A DNA stretch of 64,000 bases from Sphingomonas sanguinis NBRC 13937 (GTDB taxonomy: Bacteria; Pseudomonadota; Alphaproteobacteria; Sphingomonadales; Sphingomonadaceae): positions 42,566 through 106,565 of the forward strand of contig NZ_BCTY01000007.1 of the NCBI RefSeq assembly GCF_001591005.1. Reading direction: 5' to 3'. The position numbers and the translations under genes are program-made. Below are positions 26,505 to 33,858 of the stretch, one piece after another; within the stretch, counting starts at the first letter, position 1; each line of letters opens with the position of its first letter. A model generated the notes under the pieces. That model searched no databases. It worked only from the letters and a program-made list of their open reading frames with translations, and was not told the origin of the DNA.

Positions 26505-27086
26505 TTACCCCTCGTCCTTGGCGTCGCTCTCTTGCACTTCCACTTTGGAAGGATCGGTTGCGCGGTCTGTATCGAGACCGAGGCGTGCGCAGAGGCGGCG
26601 CTGAAGCGCTGTGACGTTATAGATATATGCGGAATCGGGCTTCAGCAGCTTGCCTGCGCTATCGACCCAATGCCCGTTGAAAATCCGGGCCAGGCGATCA
26701 GGGTCGACCACCTCCACCTTCTCTATGGTCAGGTCCATGAAGATGAGGTGGTCTTGCGGGTGCTCGCGGAGATCGAAATCGAGCAGCATTTCCATGTCGT
26801 CCGACCGGATCACGCGCAGCGCCTTCTCCCCGCCACCCAAGTGGCCAAGGGCCGCATCGAAGATGGCGAGACGCTGGACCCCGGCCCAGTTCCACCGACG
26901 TCGACCACCTTCCGGCTTGATCGATTCTCGATAATCGAAATAGCGCATGCCGATGAGGCGTTGTCGATCTTGGGATACGCCCGTCAGCATCGTGACCTCA
27001 CGCGCCTCGAACCGGCGGAAAAGAAGGGATTCAGGCCACTCTGACACGGTCAGCACTCCTTGCGTTGCGACTGATACGTATCGCAT
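26505..27086 (-). CDS. Hypothetical protein with MerR-like N-terminal half
   Basis: 193 residues, no signal or membrane segment. Residues 27-80 (EAREVTMLTGVSQDRQRLI, then RRRWNWAGVQRLAIFDAAL) resemble a MerR-like helix-turn-helix with wing. The rest is not recognised. It lies 5 bases upstream of the excisionase-like gene on the same strand, so it belongs to the integration/regulation transcript. A phage transcriptional regulator is the most likely role. Confidence 0.65.
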   Translation of the reverse strand: MRYVSVATQGVLTVSEWPESLLFRRFEAREVTMLTGVSQDRQRLIGMRYFDYRESIKPEGGRRRWNWAGVQRLAIFDAALGHLGGGEKALRVIRSDDMEMLLDFDLREHPQDHLIFMDLTIEKVEVVDPDRLARIFNGHWVDSAGKLLKPDSAYIYNVTALQRRLCARLGLDTDRATDPSKVEVQESDAKDEG

Positions 27087-27099
27087 GAAACGCAGATCG

Positions 27100-27540
27100 T
27101 CAAATGGTGCGTAGCGCTTGATACGATAGCAGGCGCTTGGCGTCCGCCAGCAGCTTTGCCGCCTGGTCCTCGGTCATGGCACAATCGCCATCCTCACAGG
27201 CGAATTCGAGCTTCTTCACGAACTCCGACCAGTTCGCAGGCTCCGCGTCGAAGACCGCCTCCCAGGTCGCGATGTAGCGATCCTGTTCGAGGTCATAGGC
27301 CTTCGGGCTGGCCAGTTCCATTTCACCGGGCAGGTTGTTGAACCGAGCCTCGGCTGCACGATTGATGGCGAGGGCGCGTTGGAAGGGACTGGAGGGCTGG
27401 ATGGGCTGTCCCGCCAAGAGGACGGCCGGGATCGCGGACAGCCCGGCGAGCAGGCCGCGACGGGTGGCGGAAAAAGAGGACGAATTTTCCAGTGACGCGC
27501 ACGCCACGGTGGCGCTATGGGCGCAAATAGCCTGTTGCAT
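27100..27540 (-). CDS. Hypothetical protein with a hydrophobic leader
   Basis: 146 residues. An N-terminal polar region is followed by RRGLLAGLSAIPAVLLAG (about residues 27-44), which resembles a Tat-type or membrane-anchoring signal, then a helical domain of about 95 residues with two cysteines (CEDGDC). Not recognised. It is the first minus-strand gene of the left part of the element, divergent from the ribbon-helix-helix gene at 27623. Coding status is likely from length and orientation but not proven. Confidence 0.55.
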   Translation of the reverse strand: MQQAICAHSATVACASLENSSSFSATRRGLLAGLSAIPAVLLAGQPIQPSSPFQRALAINRAAEARFNNLPGEMELASPKAYDLEQDRYIATWEAVFDAEPANWSEFVKKLEFACEDGDCAMTEDQAAKLLADAKRLLSYQALRTI

Positions 27541-27602
27541 GGGTAGACTCCGTGCGATGTGGTCAGAGCCGAAGCGAGGTTGCCTCCTTGCTTCGGCTCG
27601 TA

Positions 27603-27652
27603 TTTTTCAATATCGTCAATTTGTGGACGATGCAATAGACAATATTGAAAAA
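27603..27652. promoter_or_regulatory. Nested palindrome over the RHH gene start
   Basis: Perfect 11-bp arms TTTTTCAATAT (27603-27613) and ATATTGAAAAA (27642-27652), with inner arms TCGTC (27613-27617) and GACGA (27626-27630). The proposed GTG start of the RHH gene (27623) lies in the spacer. It fits an autoregulatory operator for the encoded RHH protein and the divergent gene. Confidence 0.45.
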
Positions 27653-27811
27653 CCCCGCCGGGGTAGGCCGCGCACCGATGCGACGCCGGTTATGGTTCGT
27701 CTGCAGCCGTCTCAACTCGCTGCGCTCGACGCGTGGCGGGCACGACAGGACCCTGAGCCGTCGCGGCCGGAGGCGATCCGGGCATTGTTGGCGGAACGCC
27801 TGGCGGATTGA
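27623..27811 (+). CDS. Small ribbon-helix-helix (CopG-like) protein
   Basis: 62 residues from a GTG start; there is no in-frame ATG close by and the upstream extension lies antisense to another gene. The basic stretch KPRRGRPRTDATPVMVRL supplies a DNA-binding beta strand and QLAALDAWRARQDPEPSRPE followed by AIRALLAERLAD the two helices. It resembles plasmid/phage RHH repressors and antitoxins. A paralogue lies at 29654 in the same element. A palindrome overlaps its start and a hairpin follows its stop. Confidence 0.65.
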   Translation: MDDAIDNIEKPRRGRPRTDATPVMVRLQPSQLAALDAWRARQDPEPSRPEAIRALLAERLAD

Positions 27812-27839
27812 CCATCCGCTCAAAAGTGAGCGCATGGTC
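27810..27839. repeat. Hairpin 1 of the AAAG-loop family
   Basis: GACCAT-C-CGCTCA, loop AAAG, TGAGCG-C-ATGGTC: 12 paired bases with one C-C mismatch. It begins at the stop codon of the RHH gene and could act as its terminator. It shares the CA-AAAG-TG tip with the hairpins at 28212-28385. Confidence 0.75.
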
Positions 27840-27867
27840 ACTATCGACGAACTTTCTCGTTCATGGT

Positions 27868-27891
27868 CTTGCGCTCACTTTCGGGCGCAAG
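27868..27891. repeat. Hairpin 2, imperfect member
   Basis: CTTGCGC (27868-27874) pairs with GCGCAAG (27885-27891). The loop region TCACTTTCGG contains the reversed tip CA-CTTT with decayed closing bases. Confidence 0.5.
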
Positions 27892-27943
27892 TTCCAGTCG
27901 ATATGCCCCTATGTGTCGTCATGGGGCAAAAAGTGAGGGCAGC

Positions 27944-28192
27944 ATGTTCGAGATCGGCAGGGACTATAAAATCACCACCGGCCTTGGGGATTACGAAGGA
28001 TCGTCCGTATCGACGGTTGTCGCGTTCGAGGCGCCGCTGCTCAAGGTGGTGGCGCATGGAATGGAGACGATCTTCAACACGGCCTCCCCCAGCTTCGTCA
28101 GCGCGGAAAAGCAACTGACCAGCGAAGAAGAGATGGAACGGTGGAAGGACCTTCCCGATTACCTCCGGCCTGAGACGCCACCCGCTGGCTGA
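27944..28192 (+). CDS. Hypothetical small phage-type protein
   Basis: 82 residues from the ATG at 27944, chosen because GAGGG lies 5 bases before it; the longer frame to 27863 has no such site. The sequence starts MFEIGRDYKITTGLGDYEGS and looks like a compact beta-sheet domain with an acidic C-terminal tail. Not recognised. It lies between two groups of hairpin repeats and is one of the few plus-strand genes of the element. Confidence 0.6.
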   Translation: MFEIGRDYKITTGLGDYEGSSVSTVVAFEAPLLKVVAHGMETIFNTASPSFVSAEKQLTSEEEMERWKDLPDYLRPETPPAG

Positions 28193-28211
28193 CGCACTCC
28201 GGATCGGGATG

Positions 28212-28385
28212 CCATTGCGCTCAAAAGTGAGCGCAATGGTGGGGTGTCCGACCATGCGTCCAAAAGTGGACGCAAGATACTCGGCCGGAAGGCCCTTATG
28301 GCCATTGCATCCAAAAGTGGACGCAATGGCATGCCCTCAAAAGTGAGGGCATGAGCTTGCATCCACTTTTGGATGCAAGCTCATG
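28212..28385. repeat. Cluster of five hairpins with a shared tip and different stems
   Basis: Hairpins at 28212-28239 (12-bp stem), 28255-28274 (8 bp), 28301-28330 (13 bp, one A-C mismatch), 28330-28353 (10 bp) and 28350-28385 (16 bp). The first four have the tip CA-AAAG-TG; the last has its reverse complement CA-CTTT-TG. Stem bases next to the tip differ (GCGCTC, GCGTCC, GCATCC, GCCCTC) but each right arm changes to match, except for the one noted mismatch. The last hairpin covers the stop codon of the gp10-like gene. The function is unknown. Confidence 0.85.
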
Positions 28386-28851
28386 CCGCTTCGCCCCGTG
28401 CCTTGGCCGCGCGTTTAGCCGCTCGCGCGGCCGTCTTGGCGATGTCCTCCCACATCTCATCCGCGAACGATTTTAGCACCTTTTCCCGCGTCTCGATCCA
28501 GGCGGGGCGGGCATGTGGCTGCGCTGACTGATATCGCGTGCCGAATTCCTGCAACTTGCCCGCCGGGTTTGACGTACCCGCGTAAGCAACCGCATCGACC
28601 TTGCCCATTTCGTTTCTGGCGCGCCCCTTCTCCCGGCCGGTGAGCTTGGATGGACCGCCGATGACATAGCTGTCGCGCAGCGCGCCGCCCTCGACCTCCG
28701 CAACGGGCGCCATACGTTTCACGGCGTCTAGGAAAGGCACCAGCGCCTTTTGCGCCGATCGCCGCATGACGGGCTTGCGGAGCGATGGCTTCAGTTCTTC
28801 CAGCGCTTCCATCAGCTCCTTGCCGCCCGAGAATCCGATCGTGAAGCTCAT
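28381..28851 (-). CDS. HK97 gp10-like phage protein
   Basis: 156 residues. The pattern EALEELKPSLRKPVMRRSAQKAL, followed by KRMAPVAEGGALRDS-like and YAYAGT/EFGTRYQSAQPHARP segments, matches the HK97-gp10-like family (head-tail connector or tail-completion proteins); the EFGT...PARP region is its most conserved part. The C-terminus is Lys/Ala-rich. Its ATG overlaps the stop of the tape-measure remnant (ATGA). In intact phages gp10-like genes lie before the tail tube and tape-measure genes, so the order here is unusual. Confidence 0.8.
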   Translation of the reverse strand: MSFTIGFSGGKELMEALEELKPSLRKPVMRRSAQKALVPFLDAVKRMAPVAEVEGGALRDSYVIGGPSKLTGREKGRARNEMGKVDAVAYAGTSNPAGKLQEFGTRYQSAQPHARPAWIETREKVLKSFADEMWEDIAKTAARAAKRAAKARGEAA

Positions 28852-29647
28852 GATACCGTCTGCCTGCTACGGATGGCATTGGAACGCCCGGCCGATCGCA
28901 CCGTCTGCACCGATACCGGCCCGGCGATCGATTGAACGCGCGGCACGAACATCTGGCCTTCCCCGACCACCAGTTGAACGACGGTGGGCTTGCCCGTCCC
29001 GCCACGCGAAAGGCCGCCGTTGGGAATGATCGTGCCACTCATACCAGGTGCGAAAAGCTCCGGCCCCTCTTCACCGACCATATACCATTCGGACGCGTTG
29101 ATAGGGCCGCCACGAGCGCGGCCGCCGCCCTATTTCGACAGGATGCTGGACGCGGGGGTCAACCCATCGCTCGGGTTGAGGGCGGCCGTGCCTGCATCTC
29201 CCGTGCCGAATGCAGCCTCTACGGCTGCGTTGGGTTGCGTCGCGGTGGCGATACCCAGAATGCGCCCGATCGTGCCCACAAGCGCCCTGCGCAGGGCGAT
29301 CCGTGCAAGGTCGGCAATGATGCCGTTCGTGACGTTGGTGAACGTCTTGCCGAGAAACTCGAAATCGTTGGTGGCGCTGGCGATGCCGTCGATCAACGAA
29401 TCGAGACCGCGCACGGACACGTCTTCCATCGCCTCGTTCATCTCGTCGCGGGTGCGGGTGATCGAAGCGATATAGGCTCTCGACGGTCCGCGTCGCTACG
29501 CTTCGACCGCTCGATTACGAAGATCCTGCGCACTCGTTCGGTTTCGCGCGCCACCAGCTCCTGCGGGGTCTGTATGGCCAATTCCTGCTCCAAGGCGACC
29601 GGTGCGAGGCTCCTAAGCCTTGCACCGGTTCGCCGTTGTGGCATCAA
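28848..29647 (-). pseudogene. Tape-measure protein remnant, three fragments
   Basis: Three open pieces form the C-terminal part of a phage tail tape-measure protein. Piece one (29438-29647) has AIQTPQELVARETERVRR; a frameshift near 29,470 moves to piece two (29130-29441, NEAMEDVSVRGLDSLIDGIA, then GIIADLARIALRRALVG), which ends at an in-frame TAG (29130-29132). The same frame continues with GGRARGGPINASEWYMVGEE and GPELFAPGMSG (piece three, 28848-29081), the family's typical end. The long N-terminal part is missing; the gene is a decayed remnant. Confidence 0.75.
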
Positions 29648-29653
29648 TAACCC

Positions 29654-29848
29654 ATGCCGCGGTCAACAGCTGATATCAAAAACCTAGGCCGTCGTCCGCG
29701 AACCGGAATCGACACCCGCAAGATGGCTCGTTTCCCTTCTGAGCAGTTGACGGCGCTGAATGCGTGGATCGCATCACAGTTGCCCCCGCCCGGCCGCCCC
29801 GAGGCGATTTTCTCAATCGTCGAGGATAGGCTTGCTGCCGATGCTTGA
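29654..29848 (+). CDS. Small ribbon-helix-helix protein, second copy
   Basis: 64 residues related to the RHH protein at 27623: both have a GR-PRT basic segment, then QL-AL-AW, a P-rich turn, RPEAI and a final RLA. It lies 6 bp from the start of the tape-measure remnant on the other strand and overlaps the following membrane-protein gene by 8 bases, so it is probably the regulator of the lower-GC cargo genes. An antitoxin role is possible but not shown. Confidence 0.6.
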   Translation: MPRSTADIKNLGRRPRTGIDTRKMARFPSEQLTALNAWIASQLPPPGRPEAIFSIVEDRLAADA

Positions 29849-30155
29849 GTGCCTGCGCCGGCGCTGGCTGCGATTTCGTCGCGGCCGGCGCAACGACATT
29901 CGAGTGATGATGTATGAACTTGAAACGACAAAGGTGATCGATCCTATCGATACCGACGTCGTGCGGCATCTGTCGAACGATGCGCTCCACCGCTGGATAG
30001 GCAAGGCAACAAACAGGCAGAGCCTCTCGCTGCTGGACAGGGAGTTGCGGCGCAGAGAAGCGTGGGCTGCGCCAGCAGGGCGTGCTTACTGGATCAGCGT
30101 CGCGTCCTTGGTGATCGCGATCGGCGCGCTGATCGTATCTATCGCGAAAATGTAA
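29841..30155 (+). CDS. Small protein with a C-terminal membrane helix
   Basis: 104 residues from the ATG that overlaps the RHH stop by 8 bases. A basic N-terminus (LRRRWLRFRRGRRND) and a helical middle are followed by one predicted membrane span, YWISVASLVIAIGALIVSIA, at residues 83-102, so it is likely a tail-anchored inner-membrane protein. Not recognised. It is part of a three-gene plus-strand set (RHH protein, this, 277-residue protein) that interrupts the phage structural genes and is less GC-rich than them. Confidence 0.6.
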   Translation: MLECLRRRWLRFRRGRRNDIRVMMYELETTKVIDPIDTDVVRHLSNDALHRWIGKATNRQSLSLLDRELRRREAWAAPAGRAYWISVASLVIAIGALIVSIAKM

Positions 30156-30214
30156 CTTGCAGAACGCCAGCCTATCACAAACCGAGGAAATCTGCGGAAT
30201 TTAGGAGAATCGCA

Positions 30215-31048
30215 TTGGCTTCTGAACCTCCTCCTTCAGTCGGTGACGTGCAGGATGCGGATGCCATTTGGCGAATGCTCCCTAAGGCAATCAAGAACCT
30301 TCCTGGGCCAATTCGGTATCGCGCTGAGAACGCACTCGATGGGTTCGCTCGTGCAAAAGAATTGTTCCCACTGGATAGAGAAATATCCTCGTTTCGCGCC
30401 ATTACAGCGGCAGAGGAAGCTGCCTCGGCACTTATACGCAGCCTACAAGTTCGCAAATACCCCGATGCCGAAAAGATAAATCTATGGATGCACCCGCATA
30501 AGGCTGCGGTATACTTTTTCTTAGGGGCGGTACGGCATGAGGTGTTTCACCATAAGCCAATAACCATGAACGTCACGCTTTCCGCTGATCCGCCAAAGTT
30601 GACTATTGCTTTGCCAATTCGTCAGTTTGTCGAACTGCCACCAAATATGCAGGATTATGAGATCGTACTGGCCGATCCGCTAGGGATGGTTGGGTCACGA
30701 CCAGGCGTAGCGGAGGGTGATTACTTCGATGCAGCCGTACAAAAAGTCGCTGGATCTCGGAAGGTCGACAGGTTGATCGCAAGCGAGGCAAACGGCCGGA
30801 ACCGGATCCTATATGCACATGATGGCGGCCTACCGCGAAGCCAAGCTACTATCGAAGGGATCGAAATTCGCGAGAGAGGAGCGAAGTTGTGCATCATGCT
30901 CGCTATCGCATTCATGCAGGTCGACCATCATCAGGGGATGGCCCTCCAGTGTCTAAGGGGGTTTTTAAAGGTAATCGGCCGCACTGATGAGCAGCGGTTG
31001 CGATCAGGACGCGGTGAGGCTGGAGGGGCCAATCAGCGTCAAGGCTAG
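30215..31048 (+). CDS. Uncharacterised cargo protein, possible HEPN-like
   Basis: 277 residues from a TTG start chosen because AGGAG lies 7 bases upstream; the frame is open to 30062 but overlaps the previous gene. Residues 36-120 look all-helical and end in RHEVFH (R107-H112), the R-X4-H spacing of HEPN ribonuclease toxins. The C-terminal part is mixed alpha/beta and not recognised. Lower GC than the phage genes and place between phage blocks suggest acquired cargo, possibly a defence or toxin gene (weak inference). Ends in TAG; its last 45 bp overlap the convergent Rha-like gene. Confidence 0.55.
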   Translation: MASEPPPSVGDVQDADAIWRMLPKAIKNLPGPIRYRAENALDGFARAKELFPLDREISSFRAITAAEEAASALIRSLQVRKYPDAEKINLWMHPHKAAVYFFLGAVRHEVFHHKPITMNVTLSADPPKLTIALPIRQFVELPPNMQDYEIVLADPLGMVGSRPGVAEGDYFDAAVQKVAGSRKVDRLIASEANGRNRILYAHDGGLPRSQATIEGIEIRERGAKLCIMLAIAFMQVDHHQGMALQCLRGFLKVIGRTDEQRLRSGRGEAGGANQRQG

Positions 31049-31324
31049 GGTCAGCGCTGTATCCCGCTGCGTCGAAGGAAACGACATCGCCAGCAGCATG
31101 AAGCCCTCGCGATCAATCAGTGCATGCCGCACGTACCGCGTCCCACCCAAACCAGCGGTTACGGGGTGATACTCAAATCGGTAGTGCGGCACCGCTGCGG
31201 GACACTGGCGCAGTACCAAGTCGATCGCTGCCAGCACGTTGTGATGACGCCGGCCGAACGCTCGGGCGATCTCCCGGCTATCGACCGCGATACAGGCCGT
31301 CATGTCCATGAATGCCTTCCTCAT
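31004..31324 (-). CDS. Rha-family phage regulatory protein
   Basis: 106 residues. The segment VDSREIARAFGRRHHNVLAA followed by a variable loop and REGFMLLAMSF matches the conserved parts of phage Rha proteins (pRha domain), small regulators of lysogeny in lambdoid and Mu-like phages. The protein is short and lacks a C-terminal KilA-N/ANT domain. It is on the strand of the structural genes, 137 bp downstream of the capsid gene. Confidence 0.8.
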   Translation of the reverse strand: MRKAFMDMTACIAVDSREIARAFGRRHHNVLAAIDLVLRQCPAAVPHYRFEYHPVTAGLGGTRYVRHALIDREGFMLLAMSFPSTQRDTALTLALTLIGPSSLTAS

Positions 31325-31461
31325 GGCTGCTGGCGAGATCTCAGAGGTTGAGCCTCGCCAGCTTTCGGCTGCCTTTCAAGCCGCCGCGTCAGGATGTTGA
31401 TCCGGTGTTCCCTTCCGGAGCGTGGTCCTGATTGATCGCGGCTATCCACGCTTCGCTTTCG

Positions 31462-33474
31462 TTAACCGGTCGCGCCGGTGTTCTTGAAACCGCCGCGCCA
31501 GTCGACCGCACCGGCACCGAAATCCATGTAGACCCGGAACTCCGTGCCGAGGACGTCCCAGCCGTCGCGCGTTTCGATATGCGGACCTGGCAAGTCGTCG
31601 AGATATGCGTATTCGAGGACCGGTGAGAGGGACGGGTCCGCGAATAGATACCAAGAAGGCCCATCGAAGCGGGGTTCGACTAGGGGTGTCAATTTGCCAG
31701 CAAAGGGGTTGGCATCATCGGCCCGGGCGGGGCTGATCGTTTCGCTGAGCAACTGCTCCACCCACGTTTCGAGATCGGGCCCCGTCACGATGAATTTCGG
31801 TGCTGTGGCCAGCGGCGTCACACCATCGAGGTCCTTTTGCCGACGCATCGCAATGCGGCCGTTGGAAATGTTGGTGCCAACCGGTTTTCCCGTATCAGCC
31901 GCCGGAGCGAGATTGCCGTGCACAGCGTCGAAAAGCGGACTGCCGTCAGCCATGGTCGGGTTGGACGTCACCAGCTTGGCGAACAGTGCCGCCTCCGTTT
32001 CCGCTGCCGACCGCGCCATGCTGCGTATCGGGTCGCCAAACGCCCCCAGGTCATCGTTGATAATGGCCTGGCGGCTCAATCCGAACTGCTTCGCATAGGT
32101 CTTCAGCGCATAGCTTTCCTTGCGCGATTTGAAGCTGCCATGCTTGATCTCTCCGGCTTCCTGCACCTCCTGCAAAGTCCCGAACCCCGACAGCTCGATG
32201 CCACTGATCGCCCGGAAATCGCGCGCCGATCGACGGCGCGCGACCTGTTTCAGGGGCGACCCTGCAGCTGCGAAGACGTCCATGAGAAAGCGCTGGCCCG
32301 CGCCGGTCAGCAATTCGGGGAAATCACTGGTGGTCATCATCCCTGCCGCGCGCGCCATGTACCCATGCGACCCGGCGCGGGTGCCATTGCCGTTCCACGC
32401 GGCCGCCGACAGAATGTCCGTGGGGCTGAGGTTACGCGCATGGCCTCGACCGGATCGCTCAAGCATGGCACCGGCGATCTGCACCATCGACATGCCCATG
32501 AATTCGCGCGCGGCGCTCGACGGCGCCGCGCCGCTCATACGGGCATACAACGCATCCTCGATCGCGCGGGCATGAAACTGCGGATTGTCGAAAGTCTGGT
32601 CGCCCCCGGAGTGAAAGGCCAGCGGACCTGTCTGTTGCCGCTGACGATCCCCCATCATGCGGACGGTCATGCTCCGGACCTCCGTCATGGATAGGCCGCG
32701 CTCCGCTGCCTCCAGAATGAGCGAGGCGCGTTGCGTCTCCCCCAACTCGCCCGTTTCCCCCAGCATGTCGAAATAGCGGCGGAGTTCGGTAATCGACGCG
32801 GCGGAGCCGGATGGGGTATTGGTATCACCACGCTGATGAGTGTTGACGTTGTCGTCGGTGGTGGTGGAGATGGTCGCGGGCGTCGTCATGGCTTTGCCTT
32901 TCTGGCGGATGATGCATGGATGAAGGTCGGTGGTCGCGCGGACCTGTGCAGCAGGGTCGAAGGGGACCGGGACGAAGCTGATCTCGGTGGGCTCCCAGTC
33001 GATCGCGCGCCAGACCGGCGTTGTGCCGTTGCGCTCCTCGACCTCCCACACGTGGACGACGTAACCGACCGAGATGTTTCGGATGATGCCAGCCGCGATA
33101 TCGTCGACGATCGAGGCGATCTCCGGCCGGTTCGACAAGCGGAGGAGCGCCACACCCTGGCCACTGACCATCTTGGCGCTGCCGGGCACGACGACGCCGA
33201 TCTGAGAGGAAAGGTCGCCCCGGCCGTGGGCGTTGAGAACGGGCGCTCCGCTATTCAGACGCTGGAGGCGAACGCTGGTCGCCTCAGTCGACAGCTCTTC
33301 TTCGATGACACGGAGATTGTCCCAGTCGAACCGCGCACCCCGCGCGCCGGTCGTCCATACGACCTCGATCGTCCTGTTGGTCGCGTCCCAGGTCGCCGGA
33401 TTGAGCGATGCGGAGCGCGAGATCGCGGGTGCATCGGCGCGCCGTTCTACGGTGATTTCGCTCGCGTTCGTCAT
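31462..33474 (-). CDS. Prohead protease/major capsid protein fusion
   Basis: 670 codons from the ATG at 33474 (the frame runs to 33564 but overlaps the start region of the upstream gene). Residues 1-190 resemble a prohead protease (WTTGARGARFDW, LNAHGRGDLSSQIG, ISVGYVVHVWEV, DWEPTEISFVPVPFDP). A Thr/Asn-rich linker leads to a capsid domain (FPELLTGAGQRFLMD, KTYAKQFGLSRQAIINDDLG, FDAVHGNL, TGPDLETWVEQLL). Such fusions are known in alphaproteobacterial phages: the protease part matures the head and is removed from the capsid subunit. The frame is intact, unlike the tape-measure gene. Confidence 0.85.
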   Translation of the reverse strand: MTNASEITVERRADAPAISRSASLNPATWDATNRTIEVVWTTGARGARFDWDNLRVIEEELSTEATSVRLQRLNSGAPVLNAHGRGDLSSQIGVVVPGSAKMVSGQGVALLRLSNRPEIASIVDDIAAGIIRNISVGYVVHVWEVEERNGTTPVWRAIDWEPTEISFVPVPFDPAAQVRATTDLHPCIIRQKGKAMTTPATISTTTDDNVNTHQRGDTNTPSGSAASITELRRYFDMLGETGELGETQRASLILEAAERGLSMTEVRSMTVRMMGDRQRQQTGPLAFHSGGDQTFDNPQFHARAIEDALYARMSGAAPSSAAREFMGMSMVQIAGAMLERSGRGHARNLSPTDILSAAAWNGNGTRAGSHGYMARAAGMMTTSDFPELLTGAGQRFLMDVFAAAGSPLKQVARRRSARDFRAISGIELSGFGTLQEVQEAGEIKHGSFKSRKESYALKTYAKQFGLSRQAIINDDLGAFGDPIRSMARSAAETEAALFAKLVTSNPTMADGSPLFDAVHGNLAPAADTGKPVGTNISNGRIAMRRQKDLDGVTPLATAPKFIVTGPDLETWVEQLLSETISPARADDANPFAGKLTPLVEPRFDGPSWYLFADPSLSPVLEYAYLDDLPGPHIETRDGWDVLGTEFRVYMDFGAGAVDWRGGFKNTGATG

Positions 33475-33509
33475 GCGAGCATCTGGCCGATCTTGGTTAG
33501 ACCGGTCGA

Positions 33510-33737
33510 TTACCGTTGAGCGGCGGAATGCGGCAACGTGCGGCCATTTGCGGCGGGAACGCACCCCGCGCGCTGTACATCGATCAGTTGCTCGACGCTA
33601 TACCGCACCCGGCCCCCTGGGGTGCGGTAATAGCCGATCTTTCCACCCTTCCGCCACGCTCTCAACGTACGTGCGGACACGCCCAGAATTCGGGCCGCGC
33701 TCTTCTCGTCATGATCGTACATGCAGCCCTGGGACAT
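33510..33737 (-). CDS. Helix-turn-helix (excisionase/MerR-like) protein
   Basis: 75 residues. EKSAARILGVSARTLRAWRK is a clear helix-turn-helix, followed by the wing GKIGYYRTPGGRVRYS typical of MerR/excisionase-like proteins. It sits just upstream of the capsid gene. Four GTTCA repeats lie immediately before the start and overlap the ribosome site, suggesting self-control. Confidence 0.75.
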   Translation of the reverse strand: MSQGCMYDHDEKSAARILGVSARTLRAWRKGGKIGYYRTPGGRVRYSVEQLIDVQRAGCVPAANGRTLPHSAAQR

Positions 33738-33738
33738 A

Positions 33739-33773
33739 GTTCATGCTTCCTGTTCAAAAGTTCATACAGTTCA
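33739..33773. promoter_or_regulatory. Four GTTCA repeats upstream of the HTH gene
   Basis: GTTCA occurs at 33739, 33752, 33760 and 33769, within 35 bp directly before the start codon of the HTH protein. Repeated half-sites here fit an operator. The spacings (N9, N4, N5 between GTTC units) do not match the N7 of a LexA box. Confidence 0.3.
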
Positions 33774-33858
33774 AAATTCAGGATTGGGTGTAGGTGGCGT
33801 AAGTTAGCGCTCAGCCACACCGCGACTAGGCCATGCGCCTAGGAAGGACCCGCGATGG

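Noticed and set aside
27810..28385. CRISPR array
   Set aside because: The units are palindromes of different sequence and spacing, with no constant direct repeat or regular spacer and no cas genes.
30062..30214. N-terminal extension of the 277-residue cargo protein
   Set aside because: It overlaps the membrane-protein gene in another frame, and a strong AGGAG site supports the TTG at 30215.
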